In this document: positions 9,180-18,266 of the stretch, in pieces
Layout of the letters: each line of letters begins with the position of its first letter
How positions within the stretch are numbered: the first letter of the stretch is position 1
NCBI GenBank assembly: GCA_938014215.1
Contig: CALLRW010000001.1
Location: 124,001-188,000, forward strand
Source of the DNA: an uncultured Alistipes sp.
GTDB lineage: Bacteria; Bacteroidota; Bacteroidia; Bacteroidales; Rikenellaceae
Direction: 5' to 3'
DNA: 64,000 nucleotides
Translations under genes and position numbers: made by a program
The notes under the pieces: model-generated
Databases searched by the model: none
Told to the model about the DNA's origin: nothing
What the model saw: the letters and a program-made list of their open reading frames with translations, nothing else

Positions 9180-10556
9180 TCAGATCTTCTCCAATTCGAC
9201 GGTGAAGTGGCGCAGGATCGGCGCCTCGAACGTAATCCGGTAGCCGGTGGTGATCTCCTTGCGGCGCTCGTAGATGTTGCGGCAGGCGGCGGCGATCACC
9301 CGGATGTGGTTGTCGGTGTAGACCCGGCGCGGGATGGCCAGACGCAGCAGCTCGAGGGCCGGATAGCGGTTCTCGTGCGTATCCGGATCGCGGTCGGCCA
9401 GGATCGAGCCGATCTCCACGCCGCGGATTCCCGCCTCGACGTAGAGCTCCACGGCCAGCGTCTGGGCGATGAACTGCTCCTTGGGCAGATTCGGCAGCAC
9501 CTTCTTGGCGTCGATGAAGATGGCGTGACCGCCGGCCGGACGCTGGTAGGGGACGCCGTACTCATCGAGCAGGTCGCCCAGCAGCTTCACCTGGCGGATG
9601 CGGGCATCGAGCTGCTCGAACTCCGTATTCTCGTCCAGACCCACGGCCAGGGCATCCATGTCGCGACCCGACATGCCGCCGTAGGTGACGTAGCCTTCGT
9701 ACATGATGCAGAACGACATGGCGCGCGTGAAGAGCTCCTCGGAACGCATTGCCACGAAACCGCCCATGTTCACCACACCGTCCTTCTTGGCCGAGATGGT
9801 CATGATGTCGGCATAGGAGTAGATCTCGCGCGTGATCTCCTTGATGCTCTTGTCGGCGTAACCCTCCTCGCGGGTCTTGATGAAGTAGGCGTTCTCGGCG
9901 AAGCGGGCCGAGTCGATGAGCAGGGGCACCCCGTAACGGCGGCAGACCTCGGCCGTCTCGCGGATGTTGCGCATCGATACGGGCTGGCCGCCGGCCGTGT
10001 TGTTGGTGATGGTCAGCACGACGCACGGCACCTTCTCACGCGGATTCTCACGCAGGACCTTCTCCAGTTTGGCCGTGTCCATCTCGCCCTTGAACGGGAT
10101 TTCGAGCTGTGTGTCGGCGGCGGCATCGATCGTGCAGTCGACGGCGTGGCAGCGGCGGAATTCGATATGGCCCTTCGTGGTGTCGAAGTGGGAGTTGCCG
10201 GGGACGATGTCGCCCTCGTGGAGCAGGGCCGAGAAGATGACGTTCTCGGCGGCACGGCCCTGGTGCGTCGGCAGGAAGTAGGGCATGCCGAAGAGGCGCT
10301 CGACAACGGCCTTCAGGCGGAAGTACGACGCGGCACCGGCATAACTCTCGTCGCCGGTCATCATGGCGGCCCACTGGTGGTCGGACATCGAGCCCGTACC
10401 CGAATCGGTCAGCAGGTCGATCGTCACCTGGTCGGCGCGCAGCTTGAAGAGGTTGTAGTGAGCCTCGCGGATCCACGCTTCACGTTCTTCGCGGGTGGAG
10501 GTCCGGATCGCTTCGGTCATTTTGATCCGGTAGGGTTCTGCATAGGGTAGTTTCAT
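9180..10556 (-). CDS. tnaA: Tryptophanase
   Basis: A 458-residue pyridoxal-phosphate beta-eliminating lyase that cleaves tryptophan to indole, pyruvate and ammonia. The PLP lysine is in SAKKDG (K258). The close relative tyrosine phenol-lyase has Phe in the C-terminal LRFFT segment, whereas tryptophanases have His (E. coli H463); here it is LRHFT (H450), which favours tryptophanase. Other family blocks are DLLTDSGTGSMSD and NTAGGQPVSM. The start at 10556 gives the family N terminus MKLPYAEP and removes a low-complexity extension. A minus-strand TAATTTTG box at 10592-10599 gives a leader of about 30 bases. No tnaC-like leader peptide or tryptophan-containing minigene and no tnaB permease is adjacent, so regulation differs from E. 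coli. Confidence 0.93.
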   Translation of the reverse strand: MKLPYAEPYRIKMTEAIRTSTREEREAWIREAHYNLFKLRADQVTIDLLTDSGTGSMSDHQWAAMMTGDESYAGAASYFRLKAVVERLFGMPYFLPTHQGRAAENVIFSALLHEGDIVPGNSHFDTTKGHIEFRRCHAVDCTIDAAADTQLEIPFKGEMDTAKLEKVLRENPREKVPCVVLTITNNTAGGQPVSMRNIRETAEVCRRYGVPLLIDSARFAENAYFIKTREEGYADKSIKEITREIYSYADIMTISAKKDGVVNMGGFVAMRSEELFTRAMSFCIMYEGYVTYGGMSGRDMDALAVGLDENTEFEQLDARIRQVKLLGDLLDEYGVPYQRPAGGHAIFIDAKKVLPNLPKEQFIAQTLAVELYVEAGIRGVEIGSILADRDPDTHENRYPALELLRLAIPRRVYTDNHIRVIAAACRNIYERRKEITTGYRITFEAPILRHFTVELEKI

Positions 10557-10591
10557 GGTCGGTAAAGATGATAGTTTGTCGGTTATACGAT

Positions 10592-10599
10592 CAAAATTA
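10592..10599 (-). promoter_or_regulatory. -7 box of tnaA
   Basis: TAATTTTG on the minus strand, about 36 bases upstream of the tnaA start codon, in an AT-rich region. No matching TTG at the usual distance was found. Confidence 0.5.
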
Positions 10600-10789
10600 A
10601 GCAAAATTTTCGAGATTTGCCCCTTTCGGGCATTCAAATTGTTCGTTCGTGGTGCAAATTTGCAATCGGGCGGGCGCTCTTTCTGCCGGATACTCCGGAC
10701 GACCGGAGGCCTCTCTTGCGCTCCGGCCCGGAGAAGGAACGACTCGGAAAGGGAAATTTTCAACTTTTTTAAAAAATTTTGCGGCGGGT

Positions 10790-10821
10790 TTGGTTTTTCT
10801 GCGCGAAAGAGCGTATCTTCG
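10790..10821 (+). promoter_or_regulatory. Promoter of the small secreted protein (possibly of the nuo operon)
   Basis: TTG (10790-10792), 21 bases, then TATCTTCG (10814-10821), one mismatch from TAnnTTTG. It lies 23 bases before the next start codon. An AT-rich stretch with T6 and A6 runs precedes it. Confidence 0.55.
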
Positions 10822-10844
10822 CAACGCGAAATGCCGCTAATCCG

Positions 10845-11213
10845 ATGGTGGAGAGAATTCAATATGTGCTGATTCTGCTACTTTTCGTGCTGACGGGAAG
10901 TTTGGAAGGAGTATCTTTCCGGTGTGAGGACCACGGGATCCAGACCGTGCTGACCCAATCGTCGGATTCCGACACTTCCGATTCCGCCCGCAATACGCTC
11001 TCCGCCTGGACTCATTCGTTTTGCTGTGATTATTCGGCCGAAACACCGGTCGTAAACTTCGAACACAAGGCCCTCGTCCGGCAGCGCGCCGCCGTGCGCA
11101 GCGCCGTCGAGACGGCTTTCGGAGTCCGTATGGCTACCCGTCTGCATGCCTGCATGACGGGTGGCGATGCCGTGGATTACTACGTCTATTCGCTCGGGCG
11201 TCTGCTGATTTGA
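10845..11213 (+). CDS. Small secreted protein of unknown function upstream of nuoA
   Basis: A 122-residue protein that I do not recognise. Residues 1-22 (MVERIQYVLILLLFVLTGSL) form a hydrophobic signal-peptide-like segment. The rest is polar with cysteines at FRCED, SFCCDY and HACMT, which may form disulfides after export. ATG 10845 was preferred over an upstream in-frame ATG because it puts the hydrophobic segment first and lies downstream of the promoter. It is 151 bases ahead of nuoA with no clear terminator between, so cotranscription is possible. It may alternatively be a lineage-specific orphan; evidence that it is translated is indirect. Confidence 0.55.
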   Translation: MVERIQYVLILLLFVLTGSLEGVSFRCEDHGIQTVLTQSSDSDTSDSARNTLSAWTHSFCCDYSAETPVVNFEHKALVRQRAAVRSAVETAFGVRMATRLHACMTGGDAVDYYVYSLGRLLI

Positions 11214-11364
11214 CCCGCCCGCTCCGTCCGCATGGTCCGATACCGTCCGCCGGCCCCGGGTCGCGGCGTGCGTCTTGGTGTGGAGGGAGCCCTTCTCCGG
11301 TCTGCGGATCGCCCGGTTCGCCGACCGCAGCAACTGTCGAATCCAATAAATTAAGTATATATAT

Positions 11365-11715
11365 ATGTATTTCACGCTATTGGTGGTCGTCATACTTACG
11401 GCCATTGCGCTGGTTGCAGTCGCGCTGGGCATCGCCCGCGCCATCTCGCCGCGTTCGTACAACCCCCAGAAGGGTGAGGCCTACGAGTGCGGTATCCCGA
11501 CGCGCGGACGTTCGTGGATGCAGTTCAAGGTGGGTTACTACCTCTTTGCCATCCTCTTCCTGATGTTCGACGTCGAGACGGTCTTCCTCTTCTCGTGGGC
11601 CGTCGTCGTGCAGGATCTCGGCACCTACGGACTGGTGAGCATCCTGTTCTTCCTGGTCGTATTGATTTTGGGCCTGGCCTATGCCTGGCGGAAAGGAGCT
11701 TTGGAATGGAAGTAA
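11365..11715 (+). CDS. nuoA: NADH-quinone oxidoreductase subunit A
   Basis: A 116-residue membrane subunit of respiratory complex I with three predicted helices. The first spans residues 2-24; helices two and three flank the diagnostic MFDVETVFLFSWA segment. The loop between helices one and two holds KGEAYECGIP, whose cysteine lies in the region that switches conformation at the quinone site. It opens the nuo operon and its last 10 bases overlap nuoB. Confidence 0.96.
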   Translation: MYFTLLVVVILTAIALVAVALGIARAISPRSYNPQKGEAYECGIPTRGRSWMQFKVGYYLFAILFLMFDVETVFLFSWAVVVQDLGTYGLVSILFFLVVLILGLAYAWRKGALEWK

Positions 11716-12368
11716 AGAATCCCCGTATCAAGTCGATGAAGTACGAAGACTTCAACGACAACGAGTACATCGAAGCGATGGTGCGCGAACTGCGCGAAAA
11801 CGGCACGAACGTCGTCGTGGGCTGCCTCGACGAGGTGATCGAGTGGGGCCGCAGCAACAGCCTCTGGCCGCTGACCTTCGCCACGAGCTGCTGCGGTATC
11901 GAATTCATGGCCGTGGGCGCCGCCCGCTACGACTTTGCCCGCTTTGGGTTTGAAGTGGCCCGCGCCTCCCCGCGTCAGGCCGACTTCATCATGGTCGCCG
12001 GCACCATCACCCACAAGATGGCCCCCGTGCTCAAGCGACTCTACGACCAGATGCCCGACCCGAAATATGTCATCGCAACGGGCGGCTGCGCCATCAGCGG
12101 CGGTCCGTTCAAGAAGTCGTACCACGTGGTCAACGGCGTGGACAAGATCCTTCCGGTGGATGTCTACATTCCCGGCTGCCCGCCGCGTCCCGAGGCGATG
12201 CTCTACGGACTGATGCAGCTGCAGCGCAAGGTCAAGGTGCAGCGCTTCTTCGGCGGCGTGAACCGCCAGATCAGCGAAAAGGAGTACGACGAGCTGATGC
12301 GTCGCGACCTGACGGCCGAAAAGAACGAACTCAATGTTGAAGAAGGAGATCCGAAACATGAACAGTAA
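11706..12368 (+). CDS. nuoB: NADH-quinone oxidoreductase subunit B
   Basis: A 220-residue peripheral subunit that carries the terminal 4Fe-4S cluster N2 next to the quinone site. Ligand cysteines are visible in TSCCGIEF (adjacent pair), in TGGCAISGG and in IPGCPPRPE. ATG 11706 overlaps the nuoA stop, the usual coupling in this operon; a longer frame upstream runs inside nuoA. The acidic C-terminal tail is longer than in the shortest homologues. It overlaps the nuoCD start by 11 bases. Confidence 0.96.
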   Translation: MEVKNPRIKSMKYEDFNDNEYIEAMVRELRENGTNVVVGCLDEVIEWGRSNSLWPLTFATSCCGIEFMAVGAARYDFARFGFEVARASPRQADFIMVAGTITHKMAPVLKRLYDQMPDPKYVIATGGCAISGGPFKKSYHVVNGVDKILPVDVYIPGCPPRPEAMLYGLMQLQRKVKVQRFFGGVNRQISEKEYDELMRRDLTAEKNELNVEEGDPKHEQ

Positions 12369-13977
12369 TCTGAAAGATAAAATCACGGCGTGGGAACCCG
12401 CAGCCGTGTGGTCGGAGAGCGGCGACGGATTGTTCACCATCCCGGCCGAGCGGTTCCACGACCTGGCCCGGCGTCTGCACGACGAGGGCTTCGACTTCCT
12501 GCGCAGCCTCACCGGCATGGACTGGGTTGAGGAGGGCTTCGGCGTGGTCTACCACCTCGAGGCAACGGCCACGGGCGAGAATGTCGTCCTGCGGACGCTG
12601 ACCGCCGATCGCGAAAATCCGGTGCTTCCGTCGGTTTGCGACCTGTGGAAGACCGCCGAACTGAACGAACGCGAGGTGTTCGACTACTTCGGCGTGCGCT
12701 TCCTGAACCACCCCGACATGCGGCGTCTCTTCCTGCGCGACGACTGGGTGGGCTACCCGCTGCGCAAGGATTACGATCCGTCGCTGAATCCCCTGCGGAT
12801 GAGCAACGAGGTCTCGAAGGACAGCACCGCCTCGTACGAGCTGATGCCCGATGGCAGCATCATCCGCAAACGAAACGTCCTCTTCGAGGAGGAGGAGTAC
12901 GTCATCAACATCGGTCCCCAGCACCCCGCCACCCACGGCGTGCTGCGTTTCCGCGTCTCGCTCGAGGGTGAGATCATCCGCAAGCTCGATGCCCACTGCG
13001 GATACATCCACCGCGGTATCGAGAAGATGTGCGAGGAGCTGACCTATCCGCAGACGCTGGCCCTGACCGACCGTCTGGACTACCTCGGCGCCTCGCAGAA
13101 CCGCCACGCCCTCTGCATGTGTATCGAGAAGGGGCTCGGTGTGGAGGTCTCGGACCGCGTGAAGTACATCCGCACGATCATGGACGAGCTGCAGCGTATC
13201 GATTCGCACCTGCTCTTCTTCTCATGTCTCTGCATGGACATGGGCGCCCTGACGGCCTTCTTCTACGGATTCCGCGACCGCGAAAAGGTCCTCGACATCC
13301 TCGAACAGACCACCGGCGGCCGTCTGATCCAGACCTACAACACCATCGGCGGCGTACAGGCCGACATCCACCCCGAATTCGTGCGCAAGACCAAGGAGTT
13401 CATCGCCTACATGCGTCCGAAGCTGCGCGAGTACCACGAGGTCTTCACGGGCAACGTCATCGCCCAGGAGCGTCTGAAGGGTACGGGCGTGCTGACGCGC
13501 CGCGACGCCATCTCGTTCGGCGCTACGGGCGGTACGGGCCGCGCCTCGGGCTGGGCCTGCGACGTGCGCAAGCGCCACCCCTATGCCGCCTATGACAAGG
13601 TGCAGTTCAACGAGGTGCTCTTCACCGAGGGCGACTGCTTCGCCCGCTACATGGTCCGCATGCGCGAGATCGAGGAGAGCATGAACATCATCGAACAGCT
13701 GATCGACAACATCCCCGAGGGCGAATACCAGCTGAAGATGAAGCCCGTGATCCGCATCCCCGAGGGCACCTACTATTCGGCCGTCGAGGGGAGCCGCGGC
13801 GAGTTCGGCGTCTTCATCGAGAGCCGCGGCGACAAGTATCCCTACCGCATGAAGTTCCGCTCGACGGGCCTTCCGCTGGTCGCCTGCCTGGACACCATCG
13901 CCCGCGGCGCGAAGATCGCCGACCTGATCGCCATCGGCGGTACGCTCGACTATGTGGTTCCCGATATTGACCGTTAA
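12358..13977 (+). CDS. nuoC: NADH-quinone oxidoreductase, fused subunits C and D
   Basis: A 539-residue natural fusion of NuoC (30-kDa type, residues about 1-150, with WKTAELNEREVFDYFG) and NuoD (49-kDa type, from about residue 185, with NIGPQHPATHGVLR and the C-terminal GTLDYVVPDIDR). NuoD shapes the quinone cavity. The fusion is continuous and in frame, known in E. coli and Bacteroidota, and not a sequencing artefact. I chose ATG 12358 rather than 12334 because it follows the GAAGGAGAT ribosome-binding sequence at a usual distance and keeps the overlap with nuoB short. Confidence 0.95.
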   Translation: MNSNLKDKITAWEPAAVWSESGDGLFTIPAERFHDLARRLHDEGFDFLRSLTGMDWVEEGFGVVYHLEATATGENVVLRTLTADRENPVLPSVCDLWKTAELNEREVFDYFGVRFLNHPDMRRLFLRDDWVGYPLRKDYDPSLNPLRMSNEVSKDSTASYELMPDGSIIRKRNVLFEEEEYVINIGPQHPATHGVLRFRVSLEGEIIRKLDAHCGYIHRGIEKMCEELTYPQTLALTDRLDYLGASQNRHALCMCIEKGLGVEVSDRVKYIRTIMDELQRIDSHLLFFSCLCMDMGALTAFFYGFRDREKVLDILEQTTGGRLIQTYNTIGGVQADIHPEFVRKTKEFIAYMRPKLREYHEVFTGNVIAQERLKGTGVLTRRDAISFGATGGTGRASGWACDVRKRHPYAAYDKVQFNEVLFTEGDCFARYMVRMREIEESMNIIEQLIDNIPEGEYQLKMKPVIRIPEGTYYSAVEGSRGEFGVFIESRGDKYPYRMKFRSTGLPLVACLDTIARGAKIADLIAIGGTLDYVVPDIDR

Positions 13978-13994
13978 ACGCAAAACCCGAAGAT

Positions 13995-15071
13995 ATGTTT
14001 GATTTCAGCATAATTACAAGCTGGGTCCACGGACTGCTGACGTCGTGGATGCCCGAGGGCCTGGCGATCTTCCTCGAATGCGTGATCATCGGCGTCTGCC
14101 TGCTGCTGATGTATGCCGTGATCGCCATCGTGATGATCTTCATGGAGCGCAAGGTCTGCGCAGCGTTCCAGTGCCGTCTGGGCCCGATGCGCGTGGGGCC
14201 GTGGGGCACGGTGCAGGTCTTCTGCGACGTGCTGAAGATGCTCACCAAGGAGATCATCACCATCCGCCATTCGGACCGTTTCCTCTACAACCTGGCCCCC
14301 TACATCGTCATCCTGGCCTCGGTGATGGCCTTCGCCTGCCTGCCCGTGGCACGGGGGCTGGAGATCCTCGACTTCAACGTCGGCGTCTTCTTCCTGATGG
14401 CCGCCTCGTCGATCGGCGTGGTGGGCATCCTGCTCGCCGGCTGGAGCTCGAACAACAAGTATTCGCTCATCGGCGCCATGCGAAGCGGCGCGCAGATGAT
14501 CTCCTACGAGCTGTCGATCGGACTGTCGATCCTGACGATTGTCGTGCTGACCGATACGATGCAGTTCTCCGAGATCGTCGAGCGGCAGGCCGACGGGTGG
14601 TTCCTCTTCAAGGGTCACATCCCGGCGCTGATCGCCTTCGTCATCTACCTCATCGCCGGCAACGCCGAGGTCAACCGCGGCCCGTTTGACCTGCCGGAGG
14701 CCGAGTCGGAGCTCACGGCCGGATACCACACCGAGTATTCGGGCATGCACTTCGGACTGTTCTACGTGGCGGAGTTCGTCAACCTGTTCATCATCTCGGG
14801 CGTGGCGGCCACGATCTTCCTCGGAGGATGGATGCCGCTGCACATCCCCGGCTGGGAGGGCTTCAACACCGTCATGGACTACATCCCGGGCTTCATCTGG
14901 TTCTTCGCCAAGGCCTTCTTCGTGGTGTGGCTGCTGATGTGGATCAAGTGGACCTTCCCGCGTCTGCGCGTCGACCAGATTCTGACCCTCGAGTGGAAAT
15001 ACCTCGTGCCGATCGGACTGGTGAACCTGCTGCTGATGGTCATTGTCGTCGTATTCAAACTGCATTTCTGA
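13995..15071 (+). CDS. nuoH: NADH-quinone oxidoreductase subunit H
   Basis: A 358-residue subunit with about eight membrane helices that joins the peripheral arm to the proton-pumping arm and forms part of the quinone tunnel. Family blocks include FMERKVCAAFQCRLGPMRVG (about residues 49-68) and the acidic EAESELTAGYHTEYSG loop facing the quinone channel. It ends two bases before nuoI. Confidence 0.96.
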   Translation: MFDFSIITSWVHGLLTSWMPEGLAIFLECVIIGVCLLLMYAVIAIVMIFMERKVCAAFQCRLGPMRVGPWGTVQVFCDVLKMLTKEIITIRHSDRFLYNLAPYIVILASVMAFACLPVARGLEILDFNVGVFFLMAASSIGVVGILLAGWSSNNKYSLIGAMRSGAQMISYELSIGLSILTIVVLTDTMQFSEIVERQADGWFLFKGHIPALIAFVIYLIAGNAEVNRGPFDLPEAESELTAGYHTEYSGMHFGLFYVAEFVNLFIISGVAATIFLGGWMPLHIPGWEGFNTVMDYIPGFIWFFAKAFFVVWLLMWIKWTFPRLRVDQILTLEWKYLVPIGLVNLLLMVIVVVFKLHF

Positions 15072-15073
15072 TT

Positions 15074-15508
15074 ATGAGCTATATCAAAGGACTTTTCCAC
15101 GGCATGGGCACCCTGGCCACGGGTATGAAGGTTACCTTCAAGGAGTTCTTCACGCCGAAGGTCACCGAGCAGTACCCCGAGAACCGGGCTACGCTGAAGA
15201 TGTACGACCGCTACTGCGGCGAACTGGCCATGCCTCACGACGCCGAAGGGCACAACAAGTGCATCGCCTGCGGGCTTTGCCAGACGAACTGCCCCAACGG
15301 CACGATCCACCTGGTGACCGAGATGGTCACCGATCCCGAAACGGGCAAGAAGAAGAAACGGCTCGTACGCTACGAATACGACCTGGGATCGTGCATGTTC
15401 TGCCACCTGTGCGTGAACGGCTGCCCGACGGGCGCCATCCGCTTCACCACGAAGTTCGAACACGCGGTCTTCACCCGTGAAAAACTCGTCAAACAACTCA
15501 ATCGCTAA
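15074..15508 (+). CDS. nuoI: NADH-quinone oxidoreductase subunit I (ferredoxin-like)
   Basis: A 144-residue subunit with two 4Fe-4S clusters (N6a and N6b), bound by CIACGLCQTNCP and CMFCHLCVNGCP. In complexes that lack NuoEFG this subunit is a plausible entry point for electrons from ferredoxin; that role is inferred here. ATG 15074 immediately follows nuoH, and longer upstream frames are inside nuoH. Confidence 0.96.
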   Translation: MSYIKGLFHGMGTLATGMKVTFKEFFTPKVTEQYPENRATLKMYDRYCGELAMPHDAEGHNKCIACGLCQTNCPNGTIHLVTEMVTDPETGKKKKRLVRYEYDLGSCMFCHLCVNGCPTGAIRFTTKFEHAVFTREKLVKQLNR

Positions 15509-15511
15509 GCC

Positions 15512-16021
15512 ATGGAGATAACACTCGAACTGATCGTTTTCATCATTCTCGCCCTCTTCACGTGCGTGAATGCCATCCTGGCCGCGACGACCAAGCGTAT
15601 CCTGCGTGCTGCGACCTACCTGCTCTTCGTGCTCTTCGGCACGGCGGGCATCTACTTCCAGCTCAACTACTCGTTTCTGGGAGCCGTGCAGCTGCTGATC
15701 TACGCCGGCGGTATCACGGTGCTCTACGTCTTCTCGATCCTGCTGACGTCGAGCGAGGGCGACAAGGCCCCCGATCTGAAGGGTTACAAACTCGTCGCGG
15801 GACTGATTGCCACGGTGCTGAGTCTGGGCGTCTGCCTGTGGGTGATGCTGCGCCACGACTTCCTGCCGCAGCACTTCGAACACGGCGAACTCGGCGTGCG
15901 GACCATCGGCCATGCGCTGATGAGCGCCGACAAATACGGTTACGTGCTGCCCTTCGAGGTTATCAGCGTGCTGCTGCTGGCCTGCATCGTCGGCGGTATC
16001 ATGATCGCCCGCAAACGCTAA
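15512..16021 (+). CDS. nuoJ: NADH-quinone oxidoreductase subunit J
   Basis: A 169-residue membrane subunit with five predicted helices. The third-helix block LLIYAGGITVLYVFSI contains the pi-bulge region tied to proton-channel gating. It starts three bases after nuoI. Confidence 0.95.
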   Translation: MEITLELIVFIILALFTCVNAILAATTKRILRAATYLLFVLFGTAGIYFQLNYSFLGAVQLLIYAGGITVLYVFSILLTSSEGDKAPDLKGYKLVAGLIATVLSLGVCLWVMLRHDFLPQHFEHGELGVRTIGHALMSADKYGYVLPFEVISVLLLACIVGGIMIARKR

Positions 16022-16033
16022 AAAAGTACGGCT

Positions 16034-16342
16034 ATGATCAAAATGGAATATTACCTCATCGTCTCCACGATCCTGATGTTCGTGGGCATCTACGGATTCG
16101 TCACGCGGCGCAACCTGCTGGCGATGCTGATCTCCGTGGAGCTGATCCTCAATTCGGTGGATATCAACTTTGTGGTTTTCAACCGTTTCCTCTTTCCCGA
16201 GCAGCTGGAGGGCTTCTTCTTCACGCTCTTTGCCATCGGCGTCAGTGCCGCGGAGACCGCCGTGGCCATCGCCATCATCATCAACATCTACCGCAACATC
16301 CGCAACATCGAGGTCAAGAACCTGCGGGAGATGAAGTGGTAA
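16034..16342 (+). CDS. nuoK: NADH-quinone oxidoreductase subunit K
   Basis: A 102-residue membrane subunit with three helices and the membrane glutamates of the family in LLAMLISVELILNSVDINF and ETAVAIAII. Two in-frame starts exist (16034 and 16043); either gives a normal length. The first is listed. Confidence 0.95.
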   Translation: MIKMEYYLIVSTILMFVGIYGFVTRRNLLAMLISVELILNSVDINFVVFNRFLFPEQLEGFFFTLFAIGVSAAETAVAIAIIINIYRNIRNIEVKNLREMKW

Positions 16343-16355
16343 ACCCCGTGCACGA

Positions 16356-18254
16356 ATGCTTATGGAATATACGATTCTGATTCTGTTGCTGCCCTTTCTG
16401 AGCTTCCTCGTGCTGGGGCTCGCGGGCATGAAACTCCGCCCCGTGGTGGCGGGGGCCATCGGCACGGCGGTGCTGGCCGTGGTGGCCGTGCTGAGCTATG
16501 CGACGGCCTGGGAGTACTTCTCCGCCGGACGCGATGCCGCCGGCGTCTTCCCGACGATCATCCCCTGGAACCGGGTCTGGCTGCCCATTGCCGGTAACCT
16601 GCACATCGATCTGGGCATCCTGCTCGACCCGATCTCGGTGATGATGCTCGTGGTCATCTCGACCGTCTCGCTCATGGTCCACATCTACTCGTTCGGATAC
16701 ATGAAGGGCGAGCGGGGCTTCCAGCGCTATTACGCCTTCCTGTCGTTGTTCACGATGAGCATGATGGGGCTGGTCGTGGCGACGAACATCTTCCAGATGT
16801 ACCTCTTCTGGGAGCTGGTGGGTGTCAGCTCCTACCTGCTGATCGGCTTCTACTACACGAAGCCCGAGGCGATCGCCGCTTCGAAGAAGGCCTTCATCGT
16901 GACGCGTTTCGCCGACCTGGGCTTCCTGATCGGTATCCTCGTCTACGGCTACTACGCCGGCACGTTCACCTTCACGCCCGCCGCCTCGACGCTGGCTGCC
17001 GCCGGGGTGATGATCCCGCTGGCGCTGGGGCTGATGTTCATCGGCGGCGCCGGCAAGAGCGCCATGTTCCCGCTGCACATCTGGCTGCCCGACGCCATGG
17101 AGGGCCCGACGCCCGTCTCGGCACTGATCCATGCCGCGACGATGGTCGTGGCGGGAGTCTACCTCGTGGCGCGGATGTTCCCGCTCTTTGTGGGCTACGC
17201 CCCCGAGGTGCTGCACTGGACGGCCTACATCGGCGCCTTCACGGCCCTGTATGCCGCCGTGGTGGCCTGCGTGCAGAGCGACATCAAGCGCGTGCTGGCC
17301 TTCAGTACCATCTCGCAGATCGGCTTCATGATCGTGGCGCTGGGCGTCTGCACGTCGAACGATCCTCATGCGGGCGGTCTGGGCTACATGGCCTCGATGT
17401 TCCACCTCTTCACCCACGCCATGTTCAAGGCGCTGCTCTTTCTGGGCGCCGGCGCCATCATCCACGCCGTGCACTCGAACGAGATGTCGACGATGGGCGG
17501 CCTGCGCAAGTACATGCCCGTGACGCACATTACCTTCCTGGTGGCCTGCCTGGCCATTGCCGGCATCTGGCCCTTCAGCGGATTCTTCTCGAAGGATGAG
17601 ATCCTCACGGCCTGCTTCTCGTTCAGCCCCGTGATGGGGTGGGTGATGACCGCCATCGCCGGCCTGACCTCCTTCTACATGTTCCGCCTCTACTACGGCA
17701 TCTTCTGGGGCCGCGAGAACCGCGAACTCCATGCCGCCCATACGCCTCACGAGGCCCCCGTTGCGATGACGCTCCCGCTGGTGATCCTCGCCGTAGTGAC
17801 CTGCGTGGCGGGATTCATCCCCTTCGGGCAGTTCGTCTCGGCCGACGGACAGGCCTATACGATCCACATCGACGGCAGCGTGGCGACGCTGAGCCTCTGC
17901 GTGGCCGTGGTGGCCATTGCCCTGGCCACGTGGATGTACGCCCGTGAGAAGCAGCCCGTGGCCGACCGTCTGGCCGAGACCTTCAGCGGCCTGCACCGCG
18001 CGGCCTACCACCGCTTCTACATCGACGAGGTCTACCAGTTCATCACCCACCGCGTGATCTTCGGCTGCATCTCGACGCCGATCGCCTGGTTCGACCGCCA
18101 CGTCGTCGACGGCTTCATGAACCTGCTGGCCACCACCGCCAACGGCGCCGCATGCCTCATCCGCGGCATGCAGAGCGGCAGCGTGCAGCGTTACTGCATC
18201 TGGTTCCTGGGCGGCGCGCTGGGACTGACGATCCTGATTCTTTTAATCTGCTAA
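16356..18254 (+). CDS. nuoL: NADH-quinone oxidoreductase subunit L
   Basis: A 632-residue antiporter-like proton-pumping subunit with about 14-16 membrane helices and the long lateral helix at the C terminus. The block WLPDAMEGPTPVSALIHAAT and the lysine- and histidine-bearing helices are typical. In-frame ATGs at 16356 and 16362 are both possible. It lies 13 bases after nuoK. Confidence 0.96.
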   Translation: MLMEYTILILLLPFLSFLVLGLAGMKLRPVVAGAIGTAVLAVVAVLSYATAWEYFSAGRDAAGVFPTIIPWNRVWLPIAGNLHIDLGILLDPISVMMLVVISTVSLMVHIYSFGYMKGERGFQRYYAFLSLFTMSMMGLVVATNIFQMYLFWELVGVSSYLLIGFYYTKPEAIAASKKAFIVTRFADLGFLIGILVYGYYAGTFTFTPAASTLAAAGVMIPLALGLMFIGGAGKSAMFPLHIWLPDAMEGPTPVSALIHAATMVVAGVYLVARMFPLFVGYAPEVLHWTAYIGAFTALYAAVVACVQSDIKRVLAFSTISQIGFMIVALGVCTSNDPHAGGLGYMASMFHLFTHAMFKALLFLGAGAIIHAVHSNEMSTMGGLRKYMPVTHITFLVACLAIAGIWPFSGFFSKDEILTACFSFSPVMGWVMTAIAGLTSFYMFRLYYGIFWGRENRELHAAHTPHEAPVAMTLPLVILAVVTCVAGFIPFGQFVSADGQAYTIHIDGSVATLSLCVAVVAIALATWMYAREKQPVADRLAETFSGLHRAAYHRFYIDEVYQFITHRVIFGCISTPIAWFDRHVVDGFMNLLATTANGAACLIRGMQSGSVQRYCIWFLGGALGLTILILLIC

Positions 18255-18266
18255 TCGGAACGTGTT

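Noticed and set aside
9180..10556. Tyrosine phenol-lyase instead of tryptophanase
   Set aside because: The C-terminal LRHFT has the tryptophanase histidine, where phenol-lyases have phenylalanine. The GRDM segment shared with phenol-lyases is not decisive.
10557..10844. A tnaC-like leader peptide for tnaA
   Set aside because: No short frame with a tryptophan codon and a suitable start lies between the -7 box and tnaA; the leader is only about 30 bases.
12358..13977. nuoC and nuoD joined by a sequencing error
   Set aside because: Fusion of these subunits is common in this phylum and in E. coli, and the joint is a continuous, sensible linker.
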